Source: Candolleomyces eurysporus | Lineage: Eukaryota > Basidiomycota > Agaricomycetes > Agaricales > Psathyrellaceae | Reading direction: 5' to 3' | Assembly: GCA_027579435.1 (NCBI GenBank) | Contig: JANBPK010000736.1 | Span: 1 to 43,998 of the forward strand | DNA length: 43,998 nt | Shown here: piece by piece, positions 1 through 9,768 of the stretch | Position numbering within the stretch: position 1 is the first letter of the stretch | Layout of the letters: each line of letters opens with the position of its first letter | The notes under the pieces: model-generated | What the model saw: the letters and a program-made list of their open reading frames with translations, nothing else | Databases searched by the model: none | What the model was told of the DNA's origin: nothing | Made by a program: the position numbers and the translations under genes

Positions 1-83
1 GTAGTAGAGTGTAATGAAGAGGGATGCGGGATGGACGAGGTGGCAGTGGTCCAGCTTTGGAACCTAGCACATGCAAACAACCT

Positions 84-300
84 AAATCAGGACTCTTCCC
101 GATCGGGATTGATTCCTCATATCCGTCACCCTTTCAAGTACGGCCAAGCTCTATCGGAGGCGCGACACGAGGCAACGTCCCTCAAGATATGTCAGAACCC
201 CTGCCAATCCCATGCTGGAATCACTGTTGGTGGCTGAGCACGCGCCATCAGTATCACCTTTGCAAAGGAATTCTTCCCTCCTGTGGCGAAACATGAGGTG
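84..300 (+). promoter_or_regulatory. Promoter repeat, copy A
   Basis: This is a diverged copy of the repeated promoter block seen best at 2440-2740. It keeps, in order, a block around TTCCCGATCGGGATTG, then GGAGGCGCGACACGAGGC at about 161-178, then GTGGCGAAACATGAGG near its right end. A TATA box and a start codon follow, as in the other copies. Assignment rests on visual alignment only. Confidence 0.6.
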
Positions 301-330
301 CCCTCAGTTACTTCCACCTTCCCGTCTTGG

Positions 331-337
331 TATAAAA
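331..337 (+). promoter_or_regulatory. TATA box of the gene at 378
   Basis: TATAAAA lies 47 nt upstream of the first good ATG, after promoter repeat A. This spacing matches the other TATA/ATG pairs in the window. Confidence 0.6.
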
Positions 338-377
338 GCAAGGCTTGACGCTGCGTCGTAGCATACCGCTTTCAATT

Positions 378-954
378 ATGCCGTCGCAACTGTCTTCTTC
401 GTTCAATTTTCCAGACCGTCCGGCCGCACCATCAGCTGCCCCTCAAGGGCTCCTTCCAACCAACGGCTTCAGCTTTGCGGATCGCGCTCCAGATCTCACT
501 TTCCTCGATCCCGTCCTCCTGGCCGAGTCTTTACCGTCTGTAGTAGCTCCTGCTCTACAGCCGTTCTCCCCCTCCGTGGAGGTGCTCAGGGAGTGCACAA
601 GCGCTCTCACTAGCCGGTACAACTTGTCACCTCAAGTATCCAAGGTCATCGAAGAATTCGCTGAGTTGGGGTCGATCCACGAGCAGCTTATGTTCTCATT
701 GGCTTTGACTTTGAACGCTCTTGAGGTATCTTGCGGCGATGCGTGGTCTATCACTGGCGAGCTGAAGGTGAGATCTCCTCCGTCAGTCGTATAGCGTCGC
801 ACCCTTGTCTGATTGTTTCCATTGGAGTCTTCCATTCGATATCATGCTTGTGATTTTACCNTTTTTTTGCACTGGTTGGCGCACGCCGTAGCAGGAGCTT
901 CGTCACCGTATGCATGCGACAGGCGACAGTGTGGTCATAGTAGTCTCCATCTGA
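378..954 (+). CDS. Small hypothetical protein (two exons)
   Basis: I do not recognise this protein. My model is exon 378-767 and exon 895-954, joined by a GTGAGA...AGCAG intron in phase 0, giving about 149 aa. The N-terminal half is rich in Ser, Pro and Ala. The C-terminal half (residues about 75-149) is predicted helical and carries heptad-like Leu/Val spacing. The start at 378 is preferred over an in-frame ATG at 345 because the TATA box at 331 is too close to the latter. Unspliced reading also ends soon, at 794, so the 3' end is uncertain. The gene is convergent with the RING gene on the minus strand, and its upstream region is a copy of the shared promoter repeat. Confidence 0.5.
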
Positions 955-1351
955 ACATCCTCGATTCCGAACCAATGGGAAGCAAACGCTGCGACTCTGT
1001 ATCATCTGTACTATCATCCGGTGATTTCATGAATATAACAAAGACGTGTGACTTCAAAATCGGAGCCTTGCGATTCCAACGGCTGGCCATGGAACCGAGG
1101 ATGAAGAAACTCAATCCACCAAATTCGTTGTGAACCCTTAGTCTGGGTATCCACAATGCACGAGAGGGAAGCCACCCGTAACTTGTTCTCAACACACACT
1201 GAGGTTGGGAGTAGAGGGTAGATGTAAGAAGTATTCACTACAAAACACATAGTATATATAAGATGAGGACATGCCCACAACCCGCGATTAGAAGTGGAGA
1301 CGGCGCTGTACATGTGGACGTTCACCGCTTCCAAAGAAATCAAGTGGACGC

Positions 1352-2158
1352 CTACGCTTGGGAAGCATGACTGTCGGTTGGATTAAGGAAAGGAAATATG
1401 AGAAAAGCGCNAAAAAATCTTTGCAAGGTGCTCACCTTGAAAAGCAATCTCGCCGGGCGGTAGAAGCAGCAGTTGCAGGGTCCGAATCTGGGGGACGGAT
1501 AAGACATTTGTTCGACCCATGACCAGACGGGAAACTCGCCTTTTTTCGGAGTGCATTAAACTCCTGGGACAGAACCTCCTCCTGACTGGCCTCGTCGACC
1601 AAACGTGAGCGCAGCTGTGAGACAGAATCCGTTTCGTTGCTGAGATCATGGGAAACAGAAGCCACCTGATCCGAGAGGGAGCTCTGGGTCGGAATTTCAA
1701 GGCTAATGCGATGTATTAAATATTGAGTTCGGAGGAAAATACGCGACAAAGAGCGTTTGGCGAGCTGAAGCTTGGTCGTAGCGGCGCGGTGAGCCCTAAA
1801 GACACATAGGGGAAGACGCATAAGATCAAAGTCACAGGTGATTGAATGAAAGATATACACACTTGGCTTCAGCGACAGCATCATCGGTCGCCCGTGTAGC
1901 GACGATAGTGAGCTTGAGCGGGGTAACGTCCTCGGGAGAGAGGACGGCAGAATGGCGACACCGGTACGGACAGGGGAGACAGGCTTCGGCGAGGTGACCG
2001 CCGCATGTGCGACAAAATACATGACCTGAGGAAGTGGGAATGAAGGTCAAAGACTGTTGTGAGTGGAAAAGCCCAACCAACCAACCGCAGGGTAGGGAGC
2101 ATGCTGGTCTCTCGAGGACGTGCAGCTCGAAGTGACAGGATCCACAGCCAGGAAGCAT
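1352..2158 (-). CDS. RING-type zinc finger / coiled-coil protein, paralogue 1
   Basis: Exons on the minus strand are 2158-2086, 2025-1863, 1795-1436 and probably 1370-1352, giving about 204 aa. The N-terminus begins MLPGCGSC and continues through LPCGHVFCRTCGG to CPYRC, a RING-like set of zinc ligands. The last pair is spaced C-x3-C. The first intron splits the Gly codon of the CGH motif, exactly as in three paralogues in this window. Residues about 90-195 are helical with heptad spacing, so a coiled coil is likely. By family analogy it could be a ubiquitin E3 ligase, but no substrate can be inferred. The upstream region is shared with a divergent 159-aa gene. The last exon is the least certain part, and the first donor (GTTGGT) is weak. 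Confidence 0.7.
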
Positions 2159-2975
2159 GGCTAAGATGGCTAGACTTGGGTGAGATGTGGGAGAATACCT
2201 TTGGAATGCCTACCTATCTGACATCTTATATAGAAAATCCAGGGACCGCCCAATCAGGATCTGAAAGAAGAAGGCATACCGGCAGCTATTTTAAGGTCAA
2301 CGATCGAAAGAAAGCAGCCAGCCAGCCACATGAAGCATGAAAATGAGTCCGTAAACTCTACTACGGCGCGACAGAGACCCTTCGCTGATGACAGTCATGA
2401 GATCTGAGAGGAGGGGCAAAATTAGTGTTCCAACATCGCAGACGCGGCTTTGGACTCTCACAGACAAGCACACCAAATCGGGATCTTTCCCGACTGGGAT
2501 CGGCATGTCTCTTTCATGTCATCATCTGGAGGCGGGGCACGAGGCAACACGGGTTCCTTTATCGCCCAATATATGTTCTTTCACAATTGCAAGTAGGTCA
2601 TCGCCCTTATCCTCCTATGTCACTTTCACCATATCCGTGACATTACATACTCGGTGGTGGACCACGTTGTCAGCATCCCTCTCTTTGTCAGGGACGCTAC
2701 AAAGAAGTCTTGGTGGCCAAGCATGAGGCCTCCCCCAACTTTACCCAAAGATTTCATATCAGTAGGATCAGAGTGTTCTTGCATTGAACCCTCCTCGCCC
2801 TTCTGGTCTATCTGCCGATCCAAGCAGGCCCTCAGGTTGTGGCGAAACATGAGGCCTATGATCCGCTGTTGTCTGTTATCGTCACCGCGCCTCGCCCCCA
2901 CTAAAGGCTAGCCGATGACGCATAAAAGCTCTCAAACTGCATGCCAGGTCCTCCGAGTTTCTGTTCAACGCTGAT
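2159..2975. promoter_or_regulatory. Divergent promoter region, copy B
   Basis: This intergenic region separates the minus-strand RING gene (start 2158) from the plus-strand gene at 2976. Its right part (2440-2740) is the promoter repeat: ACACACCAAATCGGGATC, then GGAGGCGGGGCACGAGGC, then TAGGTCATCGCCCTTATCCT, then CTCGGTGGTGGACCACGTTG, then GTGGCCAAGCATGAGGCC. Its left part, read on the minus strand, matches the RING side of copies C and D, including TTTCAGATCCTGATTGGGCG and a TATATAA box near 2226-2232. The plus-strand gene has a CATAAAA box at 2921. Confidence 0.7.
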
Positions 2976-3690
2976 ATGCCTCAAGTGACCCTCACTCTTC
3001 CATTCCAATTGTCGACTCGCCTTCACATCAGTGTCCAGAACTCTGATCACAGCGAACATGGGATGCAATATAACGATAACACTGCTCCAGGTATGTGTTC
3101 TTCTTTCCGTATATATGCTTGCTCAACTGACTGCCTGCTTTCCCTTGCCCAGAAATGAAGATAATGTGTTCCATCTCAGAATCCGATGGTCTACGCTGTT
3201 GTTGCGGCATGCGAGCACCGTTCTCGCACTGGTACAGTGCAACTTCCGGTCCGTGCTTAAGTGTGCATTCAACTACGCATCAACCCAGTGCAACTGTGCG
3301 TTTATGAGCCTTCTACGAGATACGATTTCAAAAATTTAATATTAGCATTTTGTTCCAGGCGAGGGCGTCGATGAACCCTGACAGAGGCGATCAGGACGAG
3401 GAAATGATCGATGGAACTGTAAGCATCTGCTGGCATATACGATCGGTAATTCTTGCTAACCTGTCTTGTAAAAGCATGCAACAATGTCTCATCTCTGTCG
3501 CGTGAGTACTCATGCCTATCAGCACCTTCATATCCTTGCTACACTGTTGATTCAGCATTTGCCTCTTCTCCGAGAAATCGAGAGATTGACGGATCAAGTC
3601 CAATTCTGCACGTACGCTGTTAGCACTCCCATGGGGACTGCCGCAGAGCCTCTGACACGGCGTAGGCCCCATTACGGACGGAAGCCGTAG
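2976..3690 (+). CDS. Hypothetical 159-aa protein (five exons)
   Basis: Exons 2976-3090, 3153-3295, 3359-3418, 3475-3501 and 3556-3690 join in frame to 160 codons including the stop. The introns are short and consensus-like (GTATGT...CCCAG, GTGCGT...TCCAG, GTAAGC...AAAAG, GTGAGT...TTCAG). I do not recognise the protein. It has a Cys cluster (LRCCCGM) in the middle, an acidic patch (DQDEEM) and a basic C-terminus. The 27-nt fourth exon is unusually small but keeps phase 0. It is transcribed divergently from the RING gene at 2158 through promoter copy B, and its CATAAAA box lies 55 nt upstream of the ATG. Low sequence complexity makes the exon set plausible rather than certain. Confidence 0.5.
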
Positions 3691-3864
3691 ACTAGTGCAC
3701 CGATACAATAGTTTCTGGAGTTTGTATGCCCTCGTCGTTTAAAGAAGCGATATCCATGTCACCAGTTCAGCTGGAAGGGATGCCATGCATCCTCCCCGAT
3801 TGAGCATGACTCAGAGGTCTTTCGTAGTGATGCGCAGGTCGCCTTTGATTATGACGAACTGAAG

Positions 3865-4200
3865 ATGAGATACGGAGGAATACCTCCGACATGCCCGATT
3901 TATGGTGCCCTGCAGGTCGCGCAAGAGTTGGAAGAGATGTTGTTAACAAGCGCTATGGTCGAGTCTCTCAAGACCGTGGCCTACGAAATGGACGTTCAGA
4001 AAGCGCTCTTTCGCAAGTTCAAGGTTGTCGCTTCCCATGCCAGTACAATTCTGTTGGGACGGACGACTGATTGATCTGTTCCTTCGGACATGCAGATGCC
4101 GAACTCTCGAGCAAACTCGGACACGGACATTCTAACCTCAAGCGTCGCCAAGCTGAGGAACCTTATCGTACTTTCAAGCGTGTCAGGCTATAAACGATGC
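3865..4200 (+). pseudogene. RING-gene 3' remnant (duplicated segment, copy 1)
   Basis: The open frame 3865-4074 ends in a segment (DVQKALFRKFKVVASH) that is nearly identical to the third exon of the RING gene at 22217. The RING exons themselves are absent upstream. The equivalent of the last intron's acceptor (CTTCAG in copy 2) reads CTTCGG here. About 29 nt of exon 4 are deleted just after it, which removes the acceptor and the first codons. The remaining exon-4 sequence up to TCAGGCTATAA at about 4184-4194 is still recognisable. I conclude that it is a non-functional 3' fragment. Confidence 0.65.
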
Positions 4201-4322
4201 ATCCTCACCACCGCACCGAATCTTTCCTAGTATTATTCATTAAAAGATCGTCTAATGTGTACATGAGAACGACAATCCGAGTTCAGGAGGATAATTAGCA
4301 ATAACTGACAGTGATATATACT

Positions 4323-4926
4323 CTAGAAACGATCCTGAGTGACCCACATCTCGACCTGCCAGCTGGAGCCCCCACGATGGACGAGTTCAGTGACAAAGAT
4401 GTTGTGGGGGTTGATGGCCTGACCATCACCAACAGACCAGCGCCCGTCGGTTGGGCCACCGATTGGTTTCGGATCCCTTGCCCATTCGAGGATCACTTTG
4501 CAGAGAGACAACACAAGATCCAGTCGAGTGATCGTTCCCGAGAGAGTAGAGATGCGTTTTTGAGTGGCTCGGTACCCTGGCCACTGCGCAAGTGATAGAA
4601 ATGTCAGTATCCGTGGATTACTGTACAGCACGTCACATTGGCGCACTTACATTGATGTAGACGTTAATAGAGTTCTCGGGAAAAGCATGCATAACCTGAT
4701 CGTCTCCGCCGAAAACCTGTGAGAGTTTCCTCATCATGTTGGAAATCCTCAAGCCTGGCTCAGGGAACGGCATCGCGATGCCAGGTGAAGGATACGTCTC
4801 GAGGAAGAACTGGACTGCCGNGTATATGGAGGGTTGTTGAGATGCAGGGTGGATAGGAGCCTGCGGAACACGAACACAATTCGTGGGTCCATGAACACCG
4901 GGCAAGTACAAAGATGTTCGAGCCAT
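4323..4926 (-). CDS. Conserved hypothetical protein, 178 aa (duplicate 1)
   Basis: Exon 1 is 4926-4651 and exon 2 is 4583-4323, joined in phase 0 by a GTAAGT...GCGCAG intron of 67 nt, giving 178 aa. I do not recognise a named domain. The C-terminal exon contains LVLSLCKVILEWARDP and VHRGGSSWQVEMWVTQ. The copy at 23734 differs by only a few substitutions and keeps the same intron and frame, so both copies look functional. A TATATAA box at 4993-4999 lies 67 nt upstream of the ATG. One N falls in exon 1 at 4821. In the intact cassette this gene lies tail-to-tail with a RING gene. Confidence 0.7.
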
Positions 4927-4992
4927 GGGACTGTTAGATGTCTGTGACTTGTAGGGCTGGGGGATTGGAGGAGAGGGGACTCATCTCGCCAG

Positions 4993-4999
4993 TATATAA
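4993..4999 (-). promoter_or_regulatory. TATA box of the 4926 gene
   Basis: TATATAA read in the reverse direction (TTATATA) lies 67 nt upstream of the ATG at 4926. The same box and spacing occur in the duplicate at 23801-23807. Confidence 0.55.
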
Positions 5000-5070
5000 G
5001 TCTCCAGCCAGCCATGAGAGGCCAAAGCACATGGGGGCGGGGAGTCATCCAAGCAGGCAGAAGTAGGGAG

Positions 5071-5164
5071 CAAAGCACAGGCACGGTATCGTCCAAGCAA
5101 TCCGAGCCGAAGTGGTTCAAAGCACAGGAACGGTATCGTCCAAGCAATCCGAGCCGAAGCGGTT
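5071..5164. repeat. 47-bp tandem duplication upstream of the 4926 gene
   Basis: Two head-to-tail units, 5071-5117 and 5118-5164, each begin CAAAGCACAGG and contain CGTCCAAGCAATCCGAGCCG. They differ at only a few positions. Copy 2 of the segmental duplication has one unit, so this arose after the segment duplicated or was lost in copy 2. Confidence 0.85.
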
Positions 5165-5480
5165 CGAGTGGCTGCACTAAGCCCCGGGGGAGAGGTTCCC
5201 AGAAACTAGATATATCAAGCCAGACTTTGACAACACATTTAGAAAGGGAAGAAAAAAAAAGCGAAGTTTCTCCCGCATCGAAGGTCGGTTCTCTTGGGAC
5301 CGACCCATTTTTCCAATTGAGCTTGCGGCTTCAGCGTCGTCCGGTGTAGACCGCAGGCAGGGTCTAAGGAGCAAAATCGGTCAAGCCAAGGTTTTAGAAC
5401 ACACGAAAAGCCAAGGAAGAAGAGAAGACGAACTTCCGACCGCATTTGCACACGAAAATGAATGGGAAAATCGTCTGTCA

Positions 5481-5811
5481 TAAGCGACTATCCTTCAAAC
5501 AGGTTGTGGCTAATCGCGACCCATTGTTCCAGTTGAGCTCGCAATTCAAGTTTCGTTTAGTCCCGCGTTAAGCGTATAGATAATCAAAGTATGCCCATGG
5601 ATCGTGTCTTCCGAAGGGATAGGTCGCGGCGGGGTCCCTGACGACCTTTGACCGGAAATCCGCAACCGCCGAGTCGGCACGGATTATAGTAGTGGGAGTC
5701 AAGAAAAACTTGCAGACGGAGGGGCGGTGAGAAGAACCTCAAGAGAGCTAGAATGTCGCAGGTAAGGGTACTTTTTTTTTTTTNCTTTTTCCTTTCTCTG
5801 GCGTCTGGCAC
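5481..5811 (-). pseudogene. Decayed paralogue of the gene at 32479
   Basis: On the minus strand this stretch reads GGCGGTTGCGGATTTCCGGT and on to a segment matching FDYLY and ELNWN in the last exon of the gene at 31864-32479. A stop codon follows FDYLYA, where the other copy has QPRGTGR, and an internal segment corresponding to DDIDQVKLLLGTM is missing. The first exon is not found. A homopolymer with an N lies at 5771-5784. It is followed on its upstream side by a promoter repeat (5850-6010), like its intact relative. Confidence 0.6.
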
Positions 5812-5849
5812 TTGTTGAAGGTAAGAAGTCGACGTGCTCCTGTATGAGT

Positions 5850-6010
5850 CCCAGTCAACGTCAAAGATCCCGATTTGGTGTGTTTGGCTCTGTTAGGTGC
5901 CAAAGCTAGAGGCTTCTCGCGATGGCGGCCAGGGACTCAAAGCACCGTCTCTCATCTCCTTGTCTGCTCATCACTCATGGCTGTCGTCTATGGGGTGCCT
6001 CTGGTGTCTC
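5850..6010 (-). promoter_or_regulatory. Promoter repeat, copy F (truncated)
   Basis: GATCCCGATTTGGTGTGTTT at 5867-5886 and GGCTCTGTTAGGTGCCAAAG after it match the outer edge of the promoter repeat. The following sequence (AGCACCGTCTCTC, then ATGGCTGTC and CTCATAGTGAGG) matches the RING side of copy C. The inner part of the repeat towards the minus-strand pseudogene is deleted. Confidence 0.65.
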
Positions 6011-7345
6011 ATAGTGAGGCCTATGCGTCTGTGGCTCATGTCGCTGACTCGCATGCCCTCCATCAGTGCGTATCATCAAACCTTGGAATGGTCGACATAG
6101 AGGCTCATCCAGTCGTCTTTCAGATGCTTATTAGAGTCCGCGCTCCTTTCCACTCTGGACAGGATGACTGTGAAATGGCCAGGTTTAATTCTGCAGCTAC
6201 GTTGCACAGTGTCGGCCCACCTACTCATGACGACTAATTCTTCATCCCATTTCCCGCTCCAGTGGTTAGCGTCGCCGTCTCTTTCGTCTTCTGTCCTTCT
6301 ACGTCTTAACTGGCTTTAAGCCAGGAAGCTTCTGAAGCCACAGATCCTAGCCCTTTCCTGGATCATGGAGACGAACATCGAGCGTTATTGAACCGCGTGA
6401 GCTTGCTTTTGTTGCACATCCACGTTGCCTTGTTTGACTTTACGTGTCCCCTAGTATATAGATACTGCCGTCGGGACGCATCTGTCGCAGAATCTTGACT
6501 TCCCCAATGTCCAGTTCGAGCCCGCAATTTTCACTGCACCTGCAACAATATCCCTGTCACCAGCAGACGACTGTGTAAGCCTCTCGCCAATACTCATCGC
6601 TCTCGGCCATGTTCACTCCTGTTTGACAAAGGACACGTCAGATCCCCCNGCCTTCGAATTTGTCCGTGGCCGATGCCACATGAGTAGCAGAGCAATTTCC
6701 AAATTTCGAATGATACCGGCATTCCGTCGACTGCCGGCGCTGGAAGCCCCTTCCGCCCACCGGGTGATGGATGCCATGAGTCAAGATCCCCTGTCGAATC
6801 GAGGGTACTCCTCTCTCAATCAAAGTACGGTCAATTCTAAGTGCACTTCCTCTGTGATGGCATTGCCAGGACTCCCGAATTTATTTACAGGCTTTCTCGT
6901 CGGATACCAAACGAGCATGTGACAGTCATTCAATTCCTGAAAGACGAACTAGATTGCTGACGACGACTCTCCAGCAGAGATTACGGACAACAGGAACAGA
7001 CAGATCGGGTACCACCTAATAGGCCCAGGCAGTTCTTTCTGCTCCAAAACCCTGTCACTGTGCCACGTTCCACCGGAAGAAATGCTCTAGCAAGGCATAT
7101 TTTTCTTTTCCCTCTCGCTCCCCACTTTCAAGCCCATAATGGTCGCTTGCAGATCTTGCACGCTTTCTCGCTGGAGATTCTGTTGATTTATCGCATCATC
7201 CTTCCATTGCTGAGTGAGCCACCTTTCTTTTTTTTTAATTTCTCTCGTCCATTCCGTTTACCAACCTCCTTTTTAACAATTAGGGTTGCCATCCAGAATC
7301 ACGGCCACTTGACGATGTCCATCCTTATGCTCGGATTTTAATCTG
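5977..7345 (+). other. Unresolved coding-like fragments
   Basis: No complete gene could be built here. Two adjacent exon-like pieces, 6325-6396 and 6455-6574, are joined in phase 0 by a clean GTGAGC...CCTAG intron; the peptide contains DPSPFLDHGDEHRALLNR followed by THLSQNLDFPNVQFEP. The second piece ends at a GTAAGC donor. A further open frame runs 6623-6922 and contains an N at 6649. The region at 5977-6066 sits where a RING gene would begin in the promoter arrangement, but no RING ligands are present. I see no recognisable domain and consider it a damaged or incompletely modelled gene region. Confidence 0.3.
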
Positions 7346-7582
7346 CGCCTTTCGATATGCATTGCACCATCCAATGCGCCCTAATGTACCTAGTGCCTAC
7401 CCTTGTATCAATGGAATATTTGACCCTCCTATCGTGATGTATACTACGCAGGTACATTTCATGGGAATCAGAGCCGTAGCAATCGCGCACTGACCTGAGT
7501 TTACCCGTTTCGTCCACCTGGATGGCGATGTAACATTCAACACATTCCTCCGTCTTCTTCCAACCCATATCGAACTCGCCAT
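7338..7582 (-). other. Possible gene fragment, Cys-containing
   Basis: The minus-strand frame contains GWKKTEECVECYIAIQVDE, which has a coding look, followed by a possible GTCAGT donor. I could not find a matching downstream exon. The rest of 7345-7840 shows nothing else I can support. Confidence 0.2.
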
Positions 7583-7844
7583 TGATGATCGTTCGTTCCG
7601 ATGTTTAGTGTCTAGTAAGAACTCGGAAACAGATGATTCTCAGGCCAGATCACGTCACGTCCTGAGAGGAATCTACCCCGGAGTTCGAGCGAGCATTTGA
7701 CACAACCGGGGGCTAACTGGATTCAAGCCGATGCTCTTGGAACATACAGTGCCCCAGAGATGTTCACTTGTTCTGTATAATTGGATTCTACCATGACAAA
7801 GATTCATGTTATCGGGGCGGCATAGTACATCATCGATCATATGT

Positions 7845-7895
7845 TGGAGGCGCAACACGAGGCTTGATGGAGGCCGAGCACGAGGCAACACCTTC
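7845..7895 (+). promoter_or_regulatory. Promoter repeat fragment, copy I
   Basis: GGAGGCGCAACACGAGGC at about 7846-7863 is followed by a second GAGCACGAGGCAACAC. This is the central motif of the promoter repeat, oriented towards the gene at 8006. Confidence 0.5.
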
Positions 7896-8005
7896 ACCAA
7901 CTATCGACAAAGGACCTAACACAATGGGGATCCCCATTTCATTTATAATCTTTGGTTTTAACAGGAGAGCACGCCAGACCTACATCTCCCCCTCCGCGTC
8001 CCTGC

Positions 8006-9274
8006 ATGTCAATCACGGAAGCCTGTACTGTGGCATACGTTTGGAAGAAACCTAAGTATGATCACGACCAGACCCTTGAGGTTCGTTTTTCAGTGATATT
8101 AAGAAGCAAATCCAACCTGATGTTCTTTGTATCAGCGTCATGTACGCAGATCACGCTTAAGGAGACGCTTCTCTCTACGAGCTGGCGGATACCCAACACC
8201 ACAAATGGATCTTCGGTTCAAAGCTGGCTCGAATCAGCAACTAGAGCATCGTTTGATTGTAAGTCTCTTTGATATCCTGAGACAGAAGTTCTTGATTTGG
8301 CGTCTGCATAGCTTGCGAAGAAATCAAAGGATCGGCGTCGGTTCTCATGCCGCCCTCACCGGTCCATTCTTACCAGAGTCTCGAACCCCGAAGACGCTAT
8401 GCATATTGACCAAGTTCTTGCGCCTATCGAGCACGCTGAGCGACGACGCGTTGTAGACTCCTCTGTGTACGTCTTCCTCCCTCCTCAACTCCGAACGTAT
8501 TAATCAGAACTTTTTGCCCTTCTCAGGATGAATCCGCAGGCTGCGAGCGACTCCTCTGAAGCGCTGACAGCTGCGAGAATGCTCTTAGGACTGTCTCAGC
8601 CGCGAACAAATGCACAGAGTGAAAAACGGTAGTTCTAGGCCTCAATATCTGTATCCTTCTCTCATGAATTCTTTAGGTCCCTCTTTACGTTTGGATCCGG
8701 TTTGGGGAATTCAGACAGGATTCAGGATGCCTCTCAGGATGTTGCAACCTCCTCATTGTATGAGGGTGGTCCGGATCTTCCCAGAGTTAACTTTCACCAC
8801 CCGTCGCACCCTTCTCCAGCCGGTTCCTGTTTCGTGTCAGCGGCAGCAGCCCCTCGCCATTCCGATCCACCCCTTTCGATTCCGCACCAATCTGATCCCA
8901 GCAGTACTTACAACGCTGAAGTTGTGGGCATCAGGAAGCATGTTCGGCCCTTCGTTCAAGGATCAGGAAATACCGTTTGGTTTGAATCTTCGGCAACGGG
9001 CCCACTTTCTGAGCCACCCCTCTCCGTGGATGCAGCTGTTGGCGAGCTTTACCTCCACAGGTACCCGAACGGTATGCAGCTGTGGCTCATGAAGGGCCGG
9101 TGGATTGAGGTGAAAGAAGGGCAGCCTCACCCGTCTCTGAAATCGCGAATGTTACACATTCGTCCTTCAGGTCAACCAAGTTGGAATAAGAGGAAGGGCG
9201 TACGTGACGATCACGATGATAAAGCAAACAACATGCGTGGTCTACGATTCCGATCAGTACAAGTAGCGTTATAA
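8006..9274 (+). CDS. Hypothetical protein, about 350 aa (five exons)
   Basis: Exons 8006-8080, 8136-8258, 8312-8466, 8527-8628 and 8677-9274 join to 351 codons including the stop with all phases consistent. Donors include two strong consensus sites (GTAAGT at 8259, GTACGT at 8467). No known domain was recognised. The N-terminal 80 residues are very basic (RHVRRSRLRRRFSLR), suggesting nuclear or nucleic-acid association. The middle is Ser/Pro-rich. The C-terminal exon holds the best-ordered segment, around GSGNTVWFESSATGPLSEPP and ELYLHRYPNGMQLWLMKGRW. The true start could lie upstream, because an acceptor-like TTTAACAG precedes it. Promoter motif I lies about 150 nt upstream. It lies next to the Tnp2 transposon, to which no link can be shown. 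Confidence 0.6.
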
Positions 9275-9768
9275 CATTGTTTTTCCCCTTTGCTATGCCC
9301 TGTTTAGACTACGTGGGCTCGTAGGCGTGGCCGATACACCGAGGTCCCTAAAAATAATTGATTGACGCCAGTGCTAAGTGCTCGAACACCTTACATCTCT
9401 AGGATCTCCCGAGGATCCCATTCGGTCCGCTGTGTAAGCATGATCATCCTCAAACACATAGAATTGCACGCCAGAGCAGGCTGGTTTCACTCTGGCCGGC
9501 GTAAATCATGCTTTTAGAATTACAGATTATTCATTGAATACCAACCTACCTACCTTCCTCCGGGTAACTCCCATGCACCATGGCCACCGCGGTATGTTAC
9601 CAGCCTCCATGATGGCAGCCCTCGCGCAACATAAAACTAGCGATATCAAGGTATTGCAACTTCTGCTTCACCTTCCCGCACGCCGTTGACCGGGTTTGAC
9701 AGGAGTCGAGACATGTCGGTCTGCGTTCTCGCCTGATTGAAAGAGACGGTGAGACGAAGACCTGAAAA
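9275..9768. other. Intergenic, no feature found
   Basis: The stretch separates the end of the 8006 gene from the 3' end of the transposase gene. A GTGAGT donor at the transposase end leaves open that a last transposase exon lies at about 9600-9740. I see no terminal inverted repeat of a CACTA type here. Confidence 0.4.

Larger units (their letters stand above)
3977..5481. repeat. Segmental duplication, copy 1
   Basis: This segment matches 22738-24271 over about 1.5 kb at roughly 93-95 percent identity by eye. The right edge is sharp: both copies share the sequence up to CTGTCAT and then diverge at 5481 and 24271. The left edge falls inside the third RING exon at TGGCCTACGAAA; left of it the copies are only distantly related. 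Copy 1 carries a 47-bp tandem duplication and the RING-exon deletion. Confidence 0.85.

Noticed and set aside
24..296. Overlapping 90-aa and 68-aa frames at the left edge
   Set aside because: They lie wholly inside promoter repeat A, and the same sequence in other copies has no conserved frame.
2440..2740. Promoter repeat as a tRNA-derived SINE
   Set aside because: I saw no convincing A-box and B-box pair at tRNA spacing and no poly-A or simple-repeat tail. The fixed position upstream of TATA boxes argues for a promoter.
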